DNA of 62,153 nt from NCBI RefSeq assembly GCF_000615905.1, contig NZ_BAMN01000011.1, positions 1 to 62,153 of the forward strand, written 5' to 3'. Position numbers and translations under genes: made by a program. Source of the DNA: Companilactobacillus nodensis DSM 19682 = JCM 14932 = NBRC 107160. Lineage in GTDB: Bacteria > Bacillota > Bacilli > Lactobacillales > Lactobacillaceae. Numbering within the stretch: the stretch's first letter is position 1; each line of letters opens with the position of its first letter. This document shows, one piece after another, positions 51,605 to 60,680 of this stretch. The notes beneath the pieces are model-generated. The model was not told the origin of the DNA and did no database searches. It saw only the letters and a program-made list of their open reading frames with translations.

Positions 51605-51743
51605 CGTTTCATCTCCTTAGAAGTAATTATACAATAGCTGGTCCAGATAATTATCAGTAATTGCACGCTTAATTCAAGGATCATATAAAAATTTACTTAA
51701 AACTGCCTTTAATTTTTCCATACTATAAATAAATTACGTGACA

Positions 51744-51780
51744 AACAAAAAAATCGACGAAATTTGTCGATTTTTTTGTT
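51744..51780. terminator. Perfect 15-bp bidirectional terminator between divergent genes
   Basis: AACAAAAAAATCGAC-GAAATTT-GTCGATTTTTTTGTT. It lies between two divergent genes (51604 leftward, 51859 rightward) and not downstream of any visible ORF. It may end a small RNA from 51605-51743 or insulate the two promoters. Confidence 0.75.
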
Positions 51781-51812
51781 AAATATCAGATGTGCGAACG
51801 TACATTCGATTA

Positions 51813-51821
51813 TGTTATAAT
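51813..51821 (+). promoter_or_regulatory. Extended -10 promoter
   Basis: TGT-TATAAT, identical to the extended -10 at 26238, with no recognisable -35; predicted start of transcription ~30 bases before the ATG at 51859. Confidence 0.55.
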
Positions 51822-51858
51822 TAACGATAAAGACATCTCAATAAAGGAGCAAGATATC

Positions 51859-52290
51859 ATGAATATTTCGCTATTAAAAGAAGTCACAAAAACCACCAAC
51901 AAGATGGCACTCAGTTTGTCGGTCGATAACATGGCAAATGTAAAAATCGTTAACTTTGTTTGGTTCGAAGATCAACCAAACACTCTATTCTTTTCATCTG
52001 TTAAAGGTACTGTCGGCACTGCAGAATACGACAAAGCTCAAAGTGTTGCTTTCATCAGTATTCCCAACAGTGATATGATCGGCAATCCTTACATTCGTTC
52101 ACAAAATGTTTCAATTCAGCATTCAGATAAAACTATGAAAGAATTACTTACAAAATATCTTGAAACGGTCCCTAATTATCAAAAAGTCTGGGACTTGATC
52201 GGTTCTAAGCTTCAGGTATTCGAACTGCAACTCGATGATGTTTATATTGATCCCGGCTTAGACCGTGAAAAAATAACGTTAAAATTCTAG
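51859..52290 (+). CDS. Pyridoxamine 5'-phosphate oxidase-like flavin-binding protein
   Basis: 143 residues from ATG 51859 (MNISLLKEVTKTTNKMALSL) behind AAAGGAG. Split-barrel pattern: VNFVWFEDQPNTLFFSSVKG, then AQSVAFISIPNSDMIGNPYI and a C-terminal FELQLDDVYIDPG. Binds FMN or F420/heme in relatives; general stress or redox role. Followed by rarA 23 bases later, likely co-transcribed. Confidence 0.78.
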   Translation: MNISLLKEVTKTTNKMALSLSVDNMANVKIVNFVWFEDQPNTLFFSSVKGTVGTAEYDKAQSVAFISIPNSDMIGNPYIRSQNVSIQHSDKTMKELLTKYLETVPNYQKVWDLIGSKLQVFELQLDDVYIDPGLDREKITLKF

Positions 52291-52313
52291 TATTATGAAT
52301 TAAGGAGGAACTT

Positions 52314-53639
52314 ATGAAACAAGAATCATTGTTTGCATCCGCAAACGAGCAAAACACTCCTCTCGCAAATCGTATTAGACCTAATAGCCTAGATGAATTT
52401 GTTGGCCAACAACAATTGATTAGCAAAGGAAAAATCCTTCGTGAAATAATTGACGAAGATAAATTATCATCAATTATCCTTTGGGGTCCGCCCGGTGTCG
52501 GTAAAACTACTTTAGCGCATATTATTGCTGAAAAAACAAAATCCAATTTTATTACCTTTAGCGCCGTTACCAGTGGTATCAAAGAAATTCGCAAAATTAT
52601 GGAAGAAGCCGAAATGAACCGTGAAATTGGTCAACGGACAATTGTTTTCATTGATGAAATTCATCGTTTCAATAAGGCTCAACAAGATGCTTTTTTGCCA
52701 TTCGTTGAAAAAGGCAGCATTATTTTGATTGGTGCTACAACTGAGAATCCATCATTTGAAATCAACTCTGCCCTACTTTCAAGATGCAAAGTTTTCATCC
52801 TTAAGTCATTGACTAAGGAAGACATTGTACAGTTACTGCATAATTCTTTGAACAATAAGAATGCCTTCCCCAAATTAACAGTAAAAATTGATGACGAAAG
52901 TCTTGAGATCATTGCTGAATTTGCTAATGGCGACGCCAGAGCAGCGCTCAATACTTTGGAAATGGCTGTCTTAAATGGTGAAAAAGAAGCTGATACTGTC
53001 ACCATCAACACCAAAACTTTAAGTGAGACTATTAATACCAAGTCACTTCGCTACGACAAAAAGGGTGAAGAACACTACAATATTATTTCAGCACTCCACA
53101 AATCAATGCGTAATAGTGATGTTGATTCAGCCATCTATTGGTTGCATCGTATGATGGACGGTGGCGAAGATCCGCTATACATAGCCAGACGATTAGTTCG
53201 CTTTGCCAGCGAAGATATCGGACTAGCTGACACCCGTGCTCTTTCACTTGCAGTCGATGTCTTTCAGGCATGTCAATTCATTGGAATGCCTGAATGCAAT
53301 GTCCACTTAACGGAAGCAGTGATCTACTTGTCATTAGCTCCTAAGTCGAACGCCGTCTACGAAGCTCATCTAAACGTCGAAAAAGACATTAAAGAATTCG
53401 GCAACTTGCCGGTCCCATTACAAATACGCAATGCTCCTACTAGTTTGATGAAAGACTTGGATTATGGGAAAAATTATCAATACGCACACGATTCTGCTGA
53501 TAAGATTACAACCATGAAAACCAATCCACCCGAAATTGCTGGACATGAGTATTACGAACCAACAGAACAAGGTAATGAAAAACGTTTTAAGCAACGTTTT
53601 GAATACATTAAAGAATGGCATCAAAACCACGATAAATAA
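52314..53639 (+). CDS. rarA: Replication-associated recombination protein RarA (MgsA)
   Basis: 441 residues. LANRIRPNSLDEFVGQQQLI, Walker A GPPGVGKTTLAHII, Walker B IVFIDEIHRFNKAQQDAFLP, sensor-1 LIGATTENPSFE, and C-terminal tetramer domain with HRMMDGGEDPLYIARRLVRF. AAA+ ATPase acting at stalled replication forks. AAGGAGG start. Confidence 0.95.
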   Translation: MKQESLFASANEQNTPLANRIRPNSLDEFVGQQQLISKGKILREIIDEDKLSSIILWGPPGVGKTTLAHIIAEKTKSNFITFSAVTSGIKEIRKIMEEAEMNREIGQRTIVFIDEIHRFNKAQQDAFLPFVEKGSIILIGATTENPSFEINSALLSRCKVFILKSLTKEDIVQLLHNSLNNKNAFPKLTVKIDDESLEIIAEFANGDARAALNTLEMAVLNGEKEADTVTINTKTLSETINTKSLRYDKKGEEHYNIISALHKSMRNSDVDSAIYWLHRMMDGGEDPLYIARRLVRFASEDIGLADTRALSLAVDVFQACQFIGMPECNVHLTEAVIYLSLAPKSNAVYEAHLNVEKDIKEFGNLPVPLQIRNAPTSLMKDLDYGKNYQYAHDSADKITTMKTNPPEIAGHEYYEPTEQGNEKRFKQRFEYIKEWHQNHDK

Positions 53640-53674
53640 AAACAGCCTGATCTGTAAGGATCAAGCTGTTTTTG
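53638..53674. terminator. Terminator of rarA / convergent protease gene
   Basis: AACAGC-C-TGATC-TGTAAG-GATCA-A-GCTGTT followed by TTTTG; A tract on the other side allows use by the convergent gene. Confidence 0.8.
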
Positions 53675-53681
53675 TTTATCT

Positions 53682-54461
53682 CTAAAATATATCAAATATT
53701 CCTAGTATCTTAATAAAGATCATCGCCAACACCATACTGAATATGGCATGAACCATAAATAAAACCGAGAAACTAGTAAATTGTAATAAGTAATTATCTA
53801 ATGTATCCATCTTGCCCAAAATAATAAAAATATTTCCAATGACAAACTGCACAACTACCCAAGGCAAAATACCCTTGTTGACGGTTTGGAAATCAGCATC
53901 ACTCAAATCATATCCTGTACTGGCGATCATAATGGTCAATATCAAATAAAGAAGAATCATTGACCAAGTTCCATTCACAAATGATGTCTTCAAATTATTC
54001 AAAACTAATTCAGTAATTCCACTAATAGTTATCGTTGAATCTGAACCGATACTAGTAAAGTTTATTTGTGCATTTAATAAGTATTTCTGTAAAAAGTATA
54101 AAACTAATGAACACATATAATATGGAGCAATTCCAATAAAAAAATTACCCAAGCGTTGATAAATATTACGTTCATTCCAAGAATGACTAACCGAACCTAA
54201 TTCACCGGAATTCTTATAATGAAAATTAAGTAATTGTACCTTCGTGACTCGATGTCCAAAGACAAAGGCAAAGATAGCGTGACCCAATTCATGAATCACG
54301 ACGCCCAACCCACCAACGACTAATTGACTATTGTTTCCCAGATTATTGACCAACATGCCTTTGGCAGCATGACCGATCCAAGATACGACTCTAGCCGTAA
54401 CATATGGTACAACCGTAAAAGTTATCACTATTTCTAAAATCCACTTCAAGTAGCTATCCAA
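53682..54461 (-). CDS. M50-like membrane metalloprotease
   Basis: 259 residues, about six membrane helices. Zinc motif VVIHELGHAIFAFVFG (HExxH) at about 54-70. A second ligand region is less clear: SWNERNIYQRLGNFFIGIAP resembles the NxxPxxxxDG region of M50 only loosely, whereas STGYDLSDADFQ near residue 190 could supply the third ligand. Substrate unknown; site-2 protease-like regulated proteolysis is possible. Confidence 0.7.
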   Translation of the reverse strand: MDSYLKWILEIVITFTVVPYVTARVVSWIGHAAKGMLVNNLGNNSQLVVGGLGVVIHELGHAIFAFVFGHRVTKVQLLNFHYKNSGELGSVSHSWNERNIYQRLGNFFIGIAPYYMCSLVLYFLQKYLLNAQINFTSIGSDSTITISGITELVLNNLKTSFVNGTWSMILLYLILTIMIASTGYDLSDADFQTVNKGILPWVVVQFVIGNIFIILGKMDTLDNYLLQFTSFSVLFMVHAIFSMVLAMIFIKILGIFDIF

Positions 54462-54619
54462 AAAAATTCTCCTTTACGATGCAGATTTTAATTAATTATA
54501 TCATTACTTATATTCAAAGCATGTTCACATAATAAATCAATTTGTTTCAGAATAAATTCTGACTTTTCACGTAATTTAAGTTATAGTACAAAAAGCAACT
54601 TATAAAAAAGGATTAAACC

Positions 54620-55408
54620 ACGAAAAAAATCATAGTACTATTCACAACCCTCCTTCTGACAACTACTTGTCTTCCTGTTCAGACTGTCTCTGCCAAAACC
54701 AATCAAGTGAACACTCACAAAATCAGTAAACATTGGAAAAAATCTGACACTCCAATTAAATTTCCAATCCTAATGTATCATTCAATTGCGGCCACTGGCA
54801 ATTCACTGAATGTTCCAATCGAACAATTCGAAGAAGAAATTTCTTACTTGAAGTCACATCATTATTATTTTCTTAGTCCGCATGAGGCTTATGCCGTTTT
54901 GAAAACTAACAAAAAGCCACGTAAAAATATTGTTTGGATAACCTTAGATGATGGATATAAAAATAATTTTGATGCATTAAAGAATCTTTATAAGAACTAC
55001 CACGCTAAAGCAACTGTCTTCGATATTATCAATGGACAAAATGGAGCAAGCTTCTTAAGTACCTATCAGCTCAAACATCTCAAGAATAGTCACATTGCCA
55101 TTCAAAATCACACCTTCCACCATATGGATCTAGATAAAATGACGGAGCAAAAACAATCTTCAGAAATGATAACCGGTAAGGATAACTTAGATACACTCTT
55201 ACACCAAAACACCATCGCTGTGGCGTATCCTGCTGGACACTACAACCAATTCACACCACGACTCGCTGCAAAGTCTGGCCACAAACTAGCTGTCACTACC
55301 AACGAAGGTTTAGCACATAAAGATACTGGATTGCTCAGTCTTAACCGTGTTCGTGTTAACAAAGGTATCAGTCTTGAAGAATTTGGACAAATCATTATTA
55401 ATGGTTAA
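54620..55408 (+). CDS. Secreted polysaccharide deacetylase with ACG in place of the start codon
   Basis: The frame begins at ACG 54620-54622, seven bases after AAAGGA, and reads (T)KKIIVLFTTLLLTTTCLP followed by QTVSAKTNQ, a complete signal peptide. The mature NodB-type domain has FPILMYHSIAATGNS, catalytic TLDDGYKNN and NHTFHHMDLDK (metal His), AVAYPAGHYN. 262 residues. It removes acetyl groups from cell-wall or other N-acetyl glycans. Without initiation at ACG only GTG 54707, lacking the signal, remains. Probably ATG mutated to ACG or a non-AUG start. Confidence 0.75.
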   Translation, partial: TKKIIVLFTTLLLTTTCLPVQTVSAKTNQVNTHKISKHWKKSDTPIKFPILMYHSIAATGNSLNVPIEQFEEEISYLKSHHYYFLSPHEAYAVLKTNKKPRKNIVWITLDDGYKNNFDALKNLYKNYHAKATVFDIINGQNGASFLSTYQLKHLKNSHIAIQNHTFHHMDLDKMTEQKQSSEMITGKDNLDTLLHQNTIAVAYPAGHYNQFTPRLAAKSGHKLAVTTNEGLAHKDTGLLSLNRVRVNKGISLEEFGQIIING

Positions 55409-55460
55409 TATCATAAGCATATAACTAGAGTAATAATTCATATCATGGCATAGTATAGAT

Positions 55461-55549
55461 AGATACAAAGAGGCATTTGTATCTACCCCCGTACCAACCT
55501 ATTACTCAACTAGAAAGAGTCCCTATCCCAATACTGGTAGGAACTTTTT
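55461..55549 (+). other. Two leader hairpins before the 38-aa peptide gene
   Basis: AGATACAAA-GAGGCA-TTTGTATCT (55461-55484, perfect 9 bp) and AAAGAGT-C-CCTATC ... GGTAGG-A-ACTTTTT (55514-55549), the second ending in a T run like a terminator. They lie in the 160-bp non-coding stretch before the AGAGGTGATG of the peptide gene, so they could form an attenuator or a separate small RNA. Confidence 0.5.
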
Positions 55550-55570
55550 CAACTTAGTAGAGGTGATGCC

Positions 55571-55687
55571 ATGCGTGCACCGAGGAGAAGATATCAGTTA
55601 CCAATGTTTTTCTTAATTATTGCTTTGATTCTCCCTTTTGTAGGATTTGAACACACAACTAAACAAGCTATCAGGAAAAAATCCTGA
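55571..55687 (+). CDS. 38-aa basic membrane peptide (type I toxin-like or small membrane protein)
   Basis: MRAPRRRYQLPMFFLIIALI and on to LPFVGFEHTTKQAIRKKS: a basic N-terminus, one membrane helix, a basic tail. ATG follows a near-perfect AGAGGTGAT. The last codons are part of a strong terminator (55661..55698) that could also serve an antisense transcript. The plan is that of type I toxins, but it matches no family I know; no antisense promoter was identified. Confidence 0.55.
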   Translation: MRAPRRRYQLPMFFLIIALILPFVGFEHTTKQAIRKKS

Positions 55688-55698
55688 TAGCTTGTTTT
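55661..55698. terminator. Terminator shared by the peptide gene and the DUF1801 gene
   Basis: AAACAAGCTATCAGGA ... TCCTGATAGCTTGTTTT, a 16-bp perfect stem with a five-A loop. It contains the stop of the peptide gene and lies just before the DUF1801 gene end on the other strand. Confidence 0.85.
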
Positions 55699-55699
55699 A

Positions 55700-56071
55700 T
55701 TATTTACGCCAAAATGTCTCACAATCTTTTTTATCCTCAATATTAAATTCAATTATCTCTCTTAACAAATCATAATTAATATCCTGATCGAATTTAATTC
55801 GAAACATCTTAGTTCCATGAGTGTAATCAGCTTTTTCAATCTTAGTTACGAACAGATCCATGCTCTTACCCTCAGGAGCGACCGAAATATGTTTAGTTGC
55901 TACACTGAAACCAATAATAAATGTTCCATGATCGGTAAACATAGGTTGTTTCCATGCAAAACGTTTTTGTAACTCAGGAAAAGTTTGCTGAACCCAATCA
56001 ATTATTTCAATCATTCGTGCACGATGTGATTCATCCTCAATATTAGTTAAAAAATCCTCAAATACATCCAT
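55700..56071 (-). CDS. DUF1801 protein (YdhG-like, putative iron chaperone fold)
   Basis: 123 residues: MDVFEDFLTNIEDESHRARM, TFPELQKRFAWKQPMFTDHG, HISVAPEGKSMDLF and KMFRIKFDQDINYDLL. This is the YdhG/DUF1801 alpha/beta fold related to frataxin-like iron-handling proteins; the molecular role is not established. Length is typical. Confidence 0.85.
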   Translation of the reverse strand: MDVFEDFLTNIEDESHRARMIEIIDWVQQTFPELQKRFAWKQPMFTDHGTFIIGFSVATKHISVAPEGKSMDLFVTKIEKADYTHGTKMFRIKFDQDINYDLLREIIEFNIEDKKDCETFWRK

Positions 56072-56116
56072 AGTGATTTCTCCATATACTAAAATTTTCT
56101 TTAGTATAGCAGATTC

Positions 56117-57283
56117 TTAATTTGCATCATACGCTTCTTGATATAATTGGATAAGTTCCTCTTTGGTTGCCTTACGAGGGTTGGAGAATGCATTTCCATC
56201 CTTCAGAGCATTCTCCGCCATCATTGGAAAGTCTTCGATTTTTGCACCAATTTCTTTGATACTCTTAGGAATACCAACATCAATTGCCATTTGCTTCATA
56301 GCTTTGATCGATAATTCTGCTGCATCACGTGTTGATAAACCATCAGTATTTTCACCCATGATTTTTGCCAATTTAGCAAATCTTTCAGGGCAAGCAATCA
56401 AATTAAACTTCTCAACATATGGTAGTAATAACGCACAACAAACACCGTGTGGTGCATCGTACTGTCCGCCAAGCTGATGAGCCATAGCATGAACATAGCC
56501 TAAATCTGCATTATTGAACGCCATTCCGGCAAGCATCTCTGCTTCTACCATCTTAGTTCTGGCTTCAATATTATGACCATTAGCTACAACTTCACGTAGA
56601 CTCTCTTCAATCAATTGAATTGCCTTCTCACATTGACTATCAGTAATATCGTTGCGATTGATCGATACGTAAGGTTCAATTGCTTGGACAAAGGCATCCA
56701 TCCCTGTAGCAGCGGTCATACCACGAGGGACGTCCAGCATCAGCATTGGATCATTGAATGACACTAACGGAATATTACGCCATGAAACAACTACAAACTT
56801 CAAATGTGTTTCAGTGTTAGTGATAACACAATGACGAGTTAATTCTGAACCAGTTCCGGCGGTTGTGTTCACTGCCATTAGTGGTGGCAACGGATTATCA
56901 AGTGTCTCGATCCCGGCCAACTCAGTGATATCATCACCGTTTGTTAAAATAATACCCGTACCCTTACCAGTATCATGTGCTGAACCACCGCCGACAGTGA
57001 TAATACTATCGCAACCTTTTTCGATATAAAGCTTCTTAGCTGCTTGAATATTTCTTACTTTGGGATTCGGTTCAACTCCATCATATAAAACGAAATCTAT
57101 ACCGGCTGTTCGTAGCGACTTGGCTGTTTGTTCATAAGGTCCATTTGGTAACTTTTCTAAAAATGTATCAGTAACAACCAATGGACGTTTCATATTTAAT
57201 ATTTTTGCACGTTCACCAATCTTTTCAATGACACCTGGTCCAAAGAAGTTAACACTTGGCATTAAAAAATCAAAGTTTCTCAT
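56117..57283 (-). CDS. Iron-containing alcohol dehydrogenase
   Basis: 388 residues from ATG 57281-57283 (MRNFDFLMPSVNFFGPGVIE) behind GAAAGG. NAD binding ITVGGGSAHDTGKGTG, and the iron-binding region GYVHAMAHQLGGQYDAPHG (two His plus upstream Asp). Resembles 1,3-propanediol/lactaldehyde/methanol dehydrogenases (group III). Reduces short aldehydes. A cre-like site in the upstream region suggests catabolite control by CcpA. Confidence 0.9.
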   Translation of the reverse strand: MRNFDFLMPSVNFFGPGVIEKIGERAKILNMKRPLVVTDTFLEKLPNGPYEQTAKSLRTAGIDFVLYDGVEPNPKVRNIQAAKKLYIEKGCDSIITVGGGSAHDTGKGTGIILTNGDDITELAGIETLDNPLPPLMAVNTTAGTGSELTRHCVITNTETHLKFVVVSWRNIPLVSFNDPMLMLDVPRGMTAATGMDAFVQAIEPYVSINRNDITDSQCEKAIQLIEESLREVVANGHNIEARTKMVEAEMLAGMAFNNADLGYVHAMAHQLGGQYDAPHGVCCALLLPYVEKFNLIACPERFAKLAKIMGENTDGLSTRDAAELSIKAMKQMAIDVGIPKSIKEIGAKIEDFPMMAENALKDGNAFSNPRKATKEELIQLYQEAYDAN

Positions 57284-57334
57284 AATTTCATAACCTTTCA
57301 ATGAATCTTTTGATGTTTTTAATAATATCATTTG

Positions 57335-57348
57335 TGTAAGCGGTTTTA
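57335..57348. promoter_or_regulatory. Candidate cre (CcpA) site upstream of the alcohol dehydrogenase
   Basis: TGTAAGCGGTTTTA matches the degenerate cre pattern TGnAAnCGnWnnCW except at one position (C to T). It is 52 bases upstream of the start codon, near the expected promoter. Confidence 0.45.
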
Positions 57349-57506
57349 TATATAATGCTTAAAAATTGAAAAATAATGCCAACAAAGTGATAATCGGCTT
57401 TTTAGCAGCTTTTACAGCAACGTACCGGTTGCTTAAACACAATTAAATTAACAGTATCTATTTACTAACTATTGATTTAAAATTTAGTTAATTATAGGGG
57501 GATATT

Positions 57507-58694
57507 ATGATAGATACATCTACGATTTACAAACAAAGAAACAGTTACCATCCAATTATTCATTACATTTTTTATTCACAAATATTGATCAATGTTATTT
57601 TAGTTTGGGCGCATTTCTTCACGACTAAGCAAACGCTGTTCGCACCAATTGCCATGACTATTTTGAACTTTGGTGGTGGTGTAGTCGAAAGACGAAAATA
57701 TGACATCTCAATAATTAACGTTTATTTTCAAGCAATTTTTCAATTGATCAGTAATTACATCAGTTTTAATTACTTTATTTTGTTGACGCAGGATTTCCTT
57801 CCATGGAATTCATTTATCGGCATCACAGTAACAATTATCGTTTTTCTTTTAATGTATATCCCGACCGCCATTATTATTTGGTCACACATTTCCGGTAACT
57901 TAAGCAAACTTTTAATGTCATTTTTATTATTGATAACCATCATACCTTCATTTGAGTTTGTTATTTCTCAAACAATTATCGCCAAGAATGCGACTGCTAA
58001 TACAATATCAAATAGTGGATTCGTTGACGCCATCGCCTTCTTTGTCCTAGCGCTAATAATTATGCACAACTGGAACTTTGAATTCCCCGGATACAAAATA
58101 GCCAATAAAACTAAGCCGTGGATACTTATAGCATTAATGATCATTTGTATCTGGTTCCTACTTCAAAATTCATTTGGTGCTGGTAAAAACTTTTTCAGTA
58201 GTTTTTATTTATTTGACTTCTCTGGCATACATTTCACTGTCAAATATGTCTTATCCGGATTAAAGGCTGGTATAGCTGAGGAAACAGCCTTTAGATACAT
58301 CTTCCTCACAATATTATTAATTATTTTGGATAGATTCAGATACAAAATATTTTATTCAGCACTCATCAGTAGTTTTTTATTTGGCCTAATTCATTTAACT
58401 AATGTATCCGCTGGACAAGACCTACCAAACACACTTATTCAAGTACTTGCCGCATTCGGAATCGGCATGTTATTCAGCTCTATATACTTATACACTGGAC
58501 TATTTATTTGGCCAGTAATCATGCATTCATTGATCGATATCTTCTCCTTCAGCCAACAAGGAATGTTGATGACGGGCAAAGTTACCACAGACTACATAAT
58601 CGGTATGATCATAATAGTTTTATTTTACTTACTGGTTTCTTTCTATCTACTACGTCAAACATACTTACGTGAACAAAATTCATGGTTCTACTAA
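57507..58694 (+). CDS. CPBP family intramembrane metalloprotease
   Basis: 395 residues with about ten membrane helices. Motif 1 GIAEETAFRYIFL (EExxxR) near residue 257, motif 2 FLFGLIHLTNV (FxxxH), motif 3 VIMHSLIDIF (HxxxD). The long N-terminal membrane part is larger than in typical ~250-residue bacteriocin-immunity-type CPBP proteins. Related to Rce1 proteases; substrate unknown. GGGGGAT binding site. Confidence 0.88.
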   Translation: MIDTSTIYKQRNSYHPIIHYIFYSQILINVILVWAHFFTTKQTLFAPIAMTILNFGGGVVERRKYDISIINVYFQAIFQLISNYISFNYFILLTQDFLPWNSFIGITVTIIVFLLMYIPTAIIIWSHISGNLSKLLMSFLLLITIIPSFEFVISQTIIAKNATANTISNSGFVDAIAFFVLALIIMHNWNFEFPGYKIANKTKPWILIALMIICIWFLLQNSFGAGKNFFSSFYLFDFSGIHFTVKYVLSGLKAGIAEETAFRYIFLTILLIILDRFRYKIFYSALISSFLFGLIHLTNVSAGQDLPNTLIQVLAAFGIGMLFSSIYLYTGLFIWPVIMHSLIDIFSFSQQGMLMTGKVTTDYIIGMIIIVLFYLLVSFYLLRQTYLREQNSWFY

Positions 58695-58728
58695 AATAAC
58701 TCAACCGCTTTGGTTGAGTTATTTTTTA
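58693..58728. terminator. Bidirectional terminator
   Basis: AATAACTCAACC-GCTTT-GGTTGAGTTATT followed by TTTT; it ends both convergent genes. Confidence 0.85.
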
Positions 58729-60471
58729 TTCGTCATTAGAAGTGACATCATCGACACCATCAACGATTTGATAGACAAATACATAATCGTATTCAGTCGG
58801 CATAACGAAAACTGGTACTTCTTCTGATAATGAAATATAAGTATGTCTCCTCTTGCTGAAAAATGCCAGCGCCATGAAGAATATTGTTGTGAGTGAAATC
58901 ATTAGACTGAGTTTCTGAATCAAAGTATTCTCATATTGAATTTTGACAGTACCATTACCCGTCAACTTGATATCAGTTAAACCTGATTTAGAAATTTCGG
59001 GAACAGTGGATCGTCCGGTTCCATAAACTTCAGTTTGATATCCTTTGTAATATATCAACGGTAATTCGATTTTTGCTGTCTTGCCATATGTATTGAAATT
59101 AAACGCAATGTACTGGCGATTGATTGTTGATCCATCAATGGAAACCATCGAACGATTGTAATCCAGCATTCTATCCTTATGTTCCAAAACTTCAGGATAA
59201 CTGACTTCACTCGGTAAATATTCGTGTCCAGCTCCAATATAGAAGCTGTCAATCTTATTAAAGGCAGCGTAACTTTCTAACTTGTCCGGCGACTCATTGA
59301 CTGTCTGTTGTCCCAATCCAACAGTCACTAGTGATATAACAGCTATGAAACTGTATGCAAAATATTTATTACGAAAAATATTCATATCATCATTAACCAA
59401 TAAATAAGCCACAATCAAGGAAATCACTGAGAAGAATCTCCACGGAAATTGAATCATTGCAAGTATTGAATGACTAAATATCCTCCAAGGAAATAGATTA
59501 GTAGATCCCACCAACAACAGTACCGCGATGAAAGTCAAATCCAAATTCTTGCGATGAAATAAATTATAAATTGTGTAACCAAGCAACCCGATAAAAATTA
59601 CTGCCCCAACATTCACAGTATTGGCACTAAATACTTGATTTGTCATGGAATTATAAATCAGTTGTTTCAATGGCAAAATTTCATTAGTAATATTGATCAG
59701 CGGATCAGTCGTCAATGCATACTTCTGACCTTGCATCTGTTCTAAAATTGGCAGATACACGCCGGCACTGACTCCCAATGTTAATCCAGCTGCCTTAATA
59801 ATGGCCAGGATACGTTGCTTATTCCAAAACGTTCTAATATTCAGAATAACGAACATGACTGAAAATAGAACCATTATGAAAAGTGAAATAGTATGCGAAC
59901 AAGTGATTCCGATCATCGCAAATGCCAACACATACCATTGCTTAACATTACCGTGTTTCAAATTAATTAATTCTGACAATACTAATGGGAAAAACATCAT
60001 CCCCATTAATTCACCCAAGTCCTGACGACTAAAAAGTGTCTGGAGCCTATACGCATTGAATGAATAAATAAATGTAAAAAGTAATGCCTTTTGTGGTGAA
60101 AAGCTCAATCTCTTACCAGAAATATAGCCGATCCACAAAGTTATAAAGTTGATCATTACTAATGTGAACAAATATGAAACTGTCGGTGTTGCTCCAGCAA
60201 TTCTTAACAATGCTGCCGGGTATAGAAAAATATCAGGATAGAACAAACTAGATGCATATCCATATCCACCAATAAAATGTCCATCCACTTTTGGCCAAAA
60301 GTTTAGATGTTTGATTGAACTAGCAAGCGTCTCGATTCGATCAAGATGATAATGAAAATCGCCTGTCGCAAAAATATAACCAAAATGCCAATCGATCAAA
60401 CCAATCATGACGATGCTGACTAACAGAAACAATAATAAAATTAGATAATTCTTTCTGATTAACTTTTTCAT
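58726..60471 (-). CDS. Multi-pass membrane protein, PTPS-related / GT-C-like (YfhO-type)
   Basis: 581 residues, about ten to twelve membrane helices, starting MKKLIRKNYLILLLFLLVSI. The first periplasmic loop holds ATGDFHYHLDRIETLASSIK and YGYASSLFYPDIFLYPAALL, a pattern of '6-pyruvoyl-tetrahydropterin synthase-related' membrane proteins, with an acidic residue pair as in GT-C glycosyltransferases. A C-terminal extracytoplasmic beta domain is followed by a last helix and an acidic tail. Probably acts on polyprenyl-linked sugars; inference. Confidence 0.75.
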   Translation of the reverse strand: MKKLIRKNYLILLLFLLVSIVMIGLIDWHFGYIFATGDFHYHLDRIETLASSIKHLNFWPKVDGHFIGGYGYASSLFYPDIFLYPAALLRIAGATPTVSYLFTLVMINFITLWIGYISGKRLSFSPQKALLFTFIYSFNAYRLQTLFSRQDLGELMGMMFFPLVLSELINLKHGNVKQWYVLAFAMIGITCSHTISLFIMVLFSVMFVILNIRTFWNKQRILAIIKAAGLTLGVSAGVYLPILEQMQGQKYALTTDPLINITNEILPLKQLIYNSMTNQVFSANTVNVGAVIFIGLLGYTIYNLFHRKNLDLTFIAVLLLVGSTNLFPWRIFSHSILAMIQFPWRFFSVISLIVAYLLVNDDMNIFRNKYFAYSFIAVISLVTVGLGQQTVNESPDKLESYAAFNKIDSFYIGAGHEYLPSEVSYPEVLEHKDRMLDYNRSMVSIDGSTINRQYIAFNFNTYGKTAKIELPLIYYKGYQTEVYGTGRSTVPEISKSGLTDIKLTGNGTVKIQYENTLIQKLSLMISLTTIFFMALAFFSKRRHTYISLSEEVPVFVMPTEYDYVFVYQIVDGVDDVTSNDE

Positions 60472-60631
60472 AATAATTCCATACCTTGGTATTTATCCAT
60501 TTTGAATGAATTCTAGCTATTTAATTACCAATAATCCAATAATTTGATATGAGACTATTTGTGCAAAGTGGATGCAATGACTGGTGTATTAGTATATTGG
60601 CTGAAATTATTGTACGATATGTATTTCATAT

Positions 60632-60672
60632 AAAAATATCCAATACCCAAACAATCATCTAGGTATTGGATC
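60632..60672 (-). terminator. Terminator of the NTF2-like gene
   Basis: ATCCAATACC ... GGTATTGGAT (10-bp perfect stem) followed on the minus strand by ATTTTTA. The remaining 160 bases up to 60471 show no ORF. Confidence 0.7.
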
Positions 60673-60680
60673 TTATTTAA

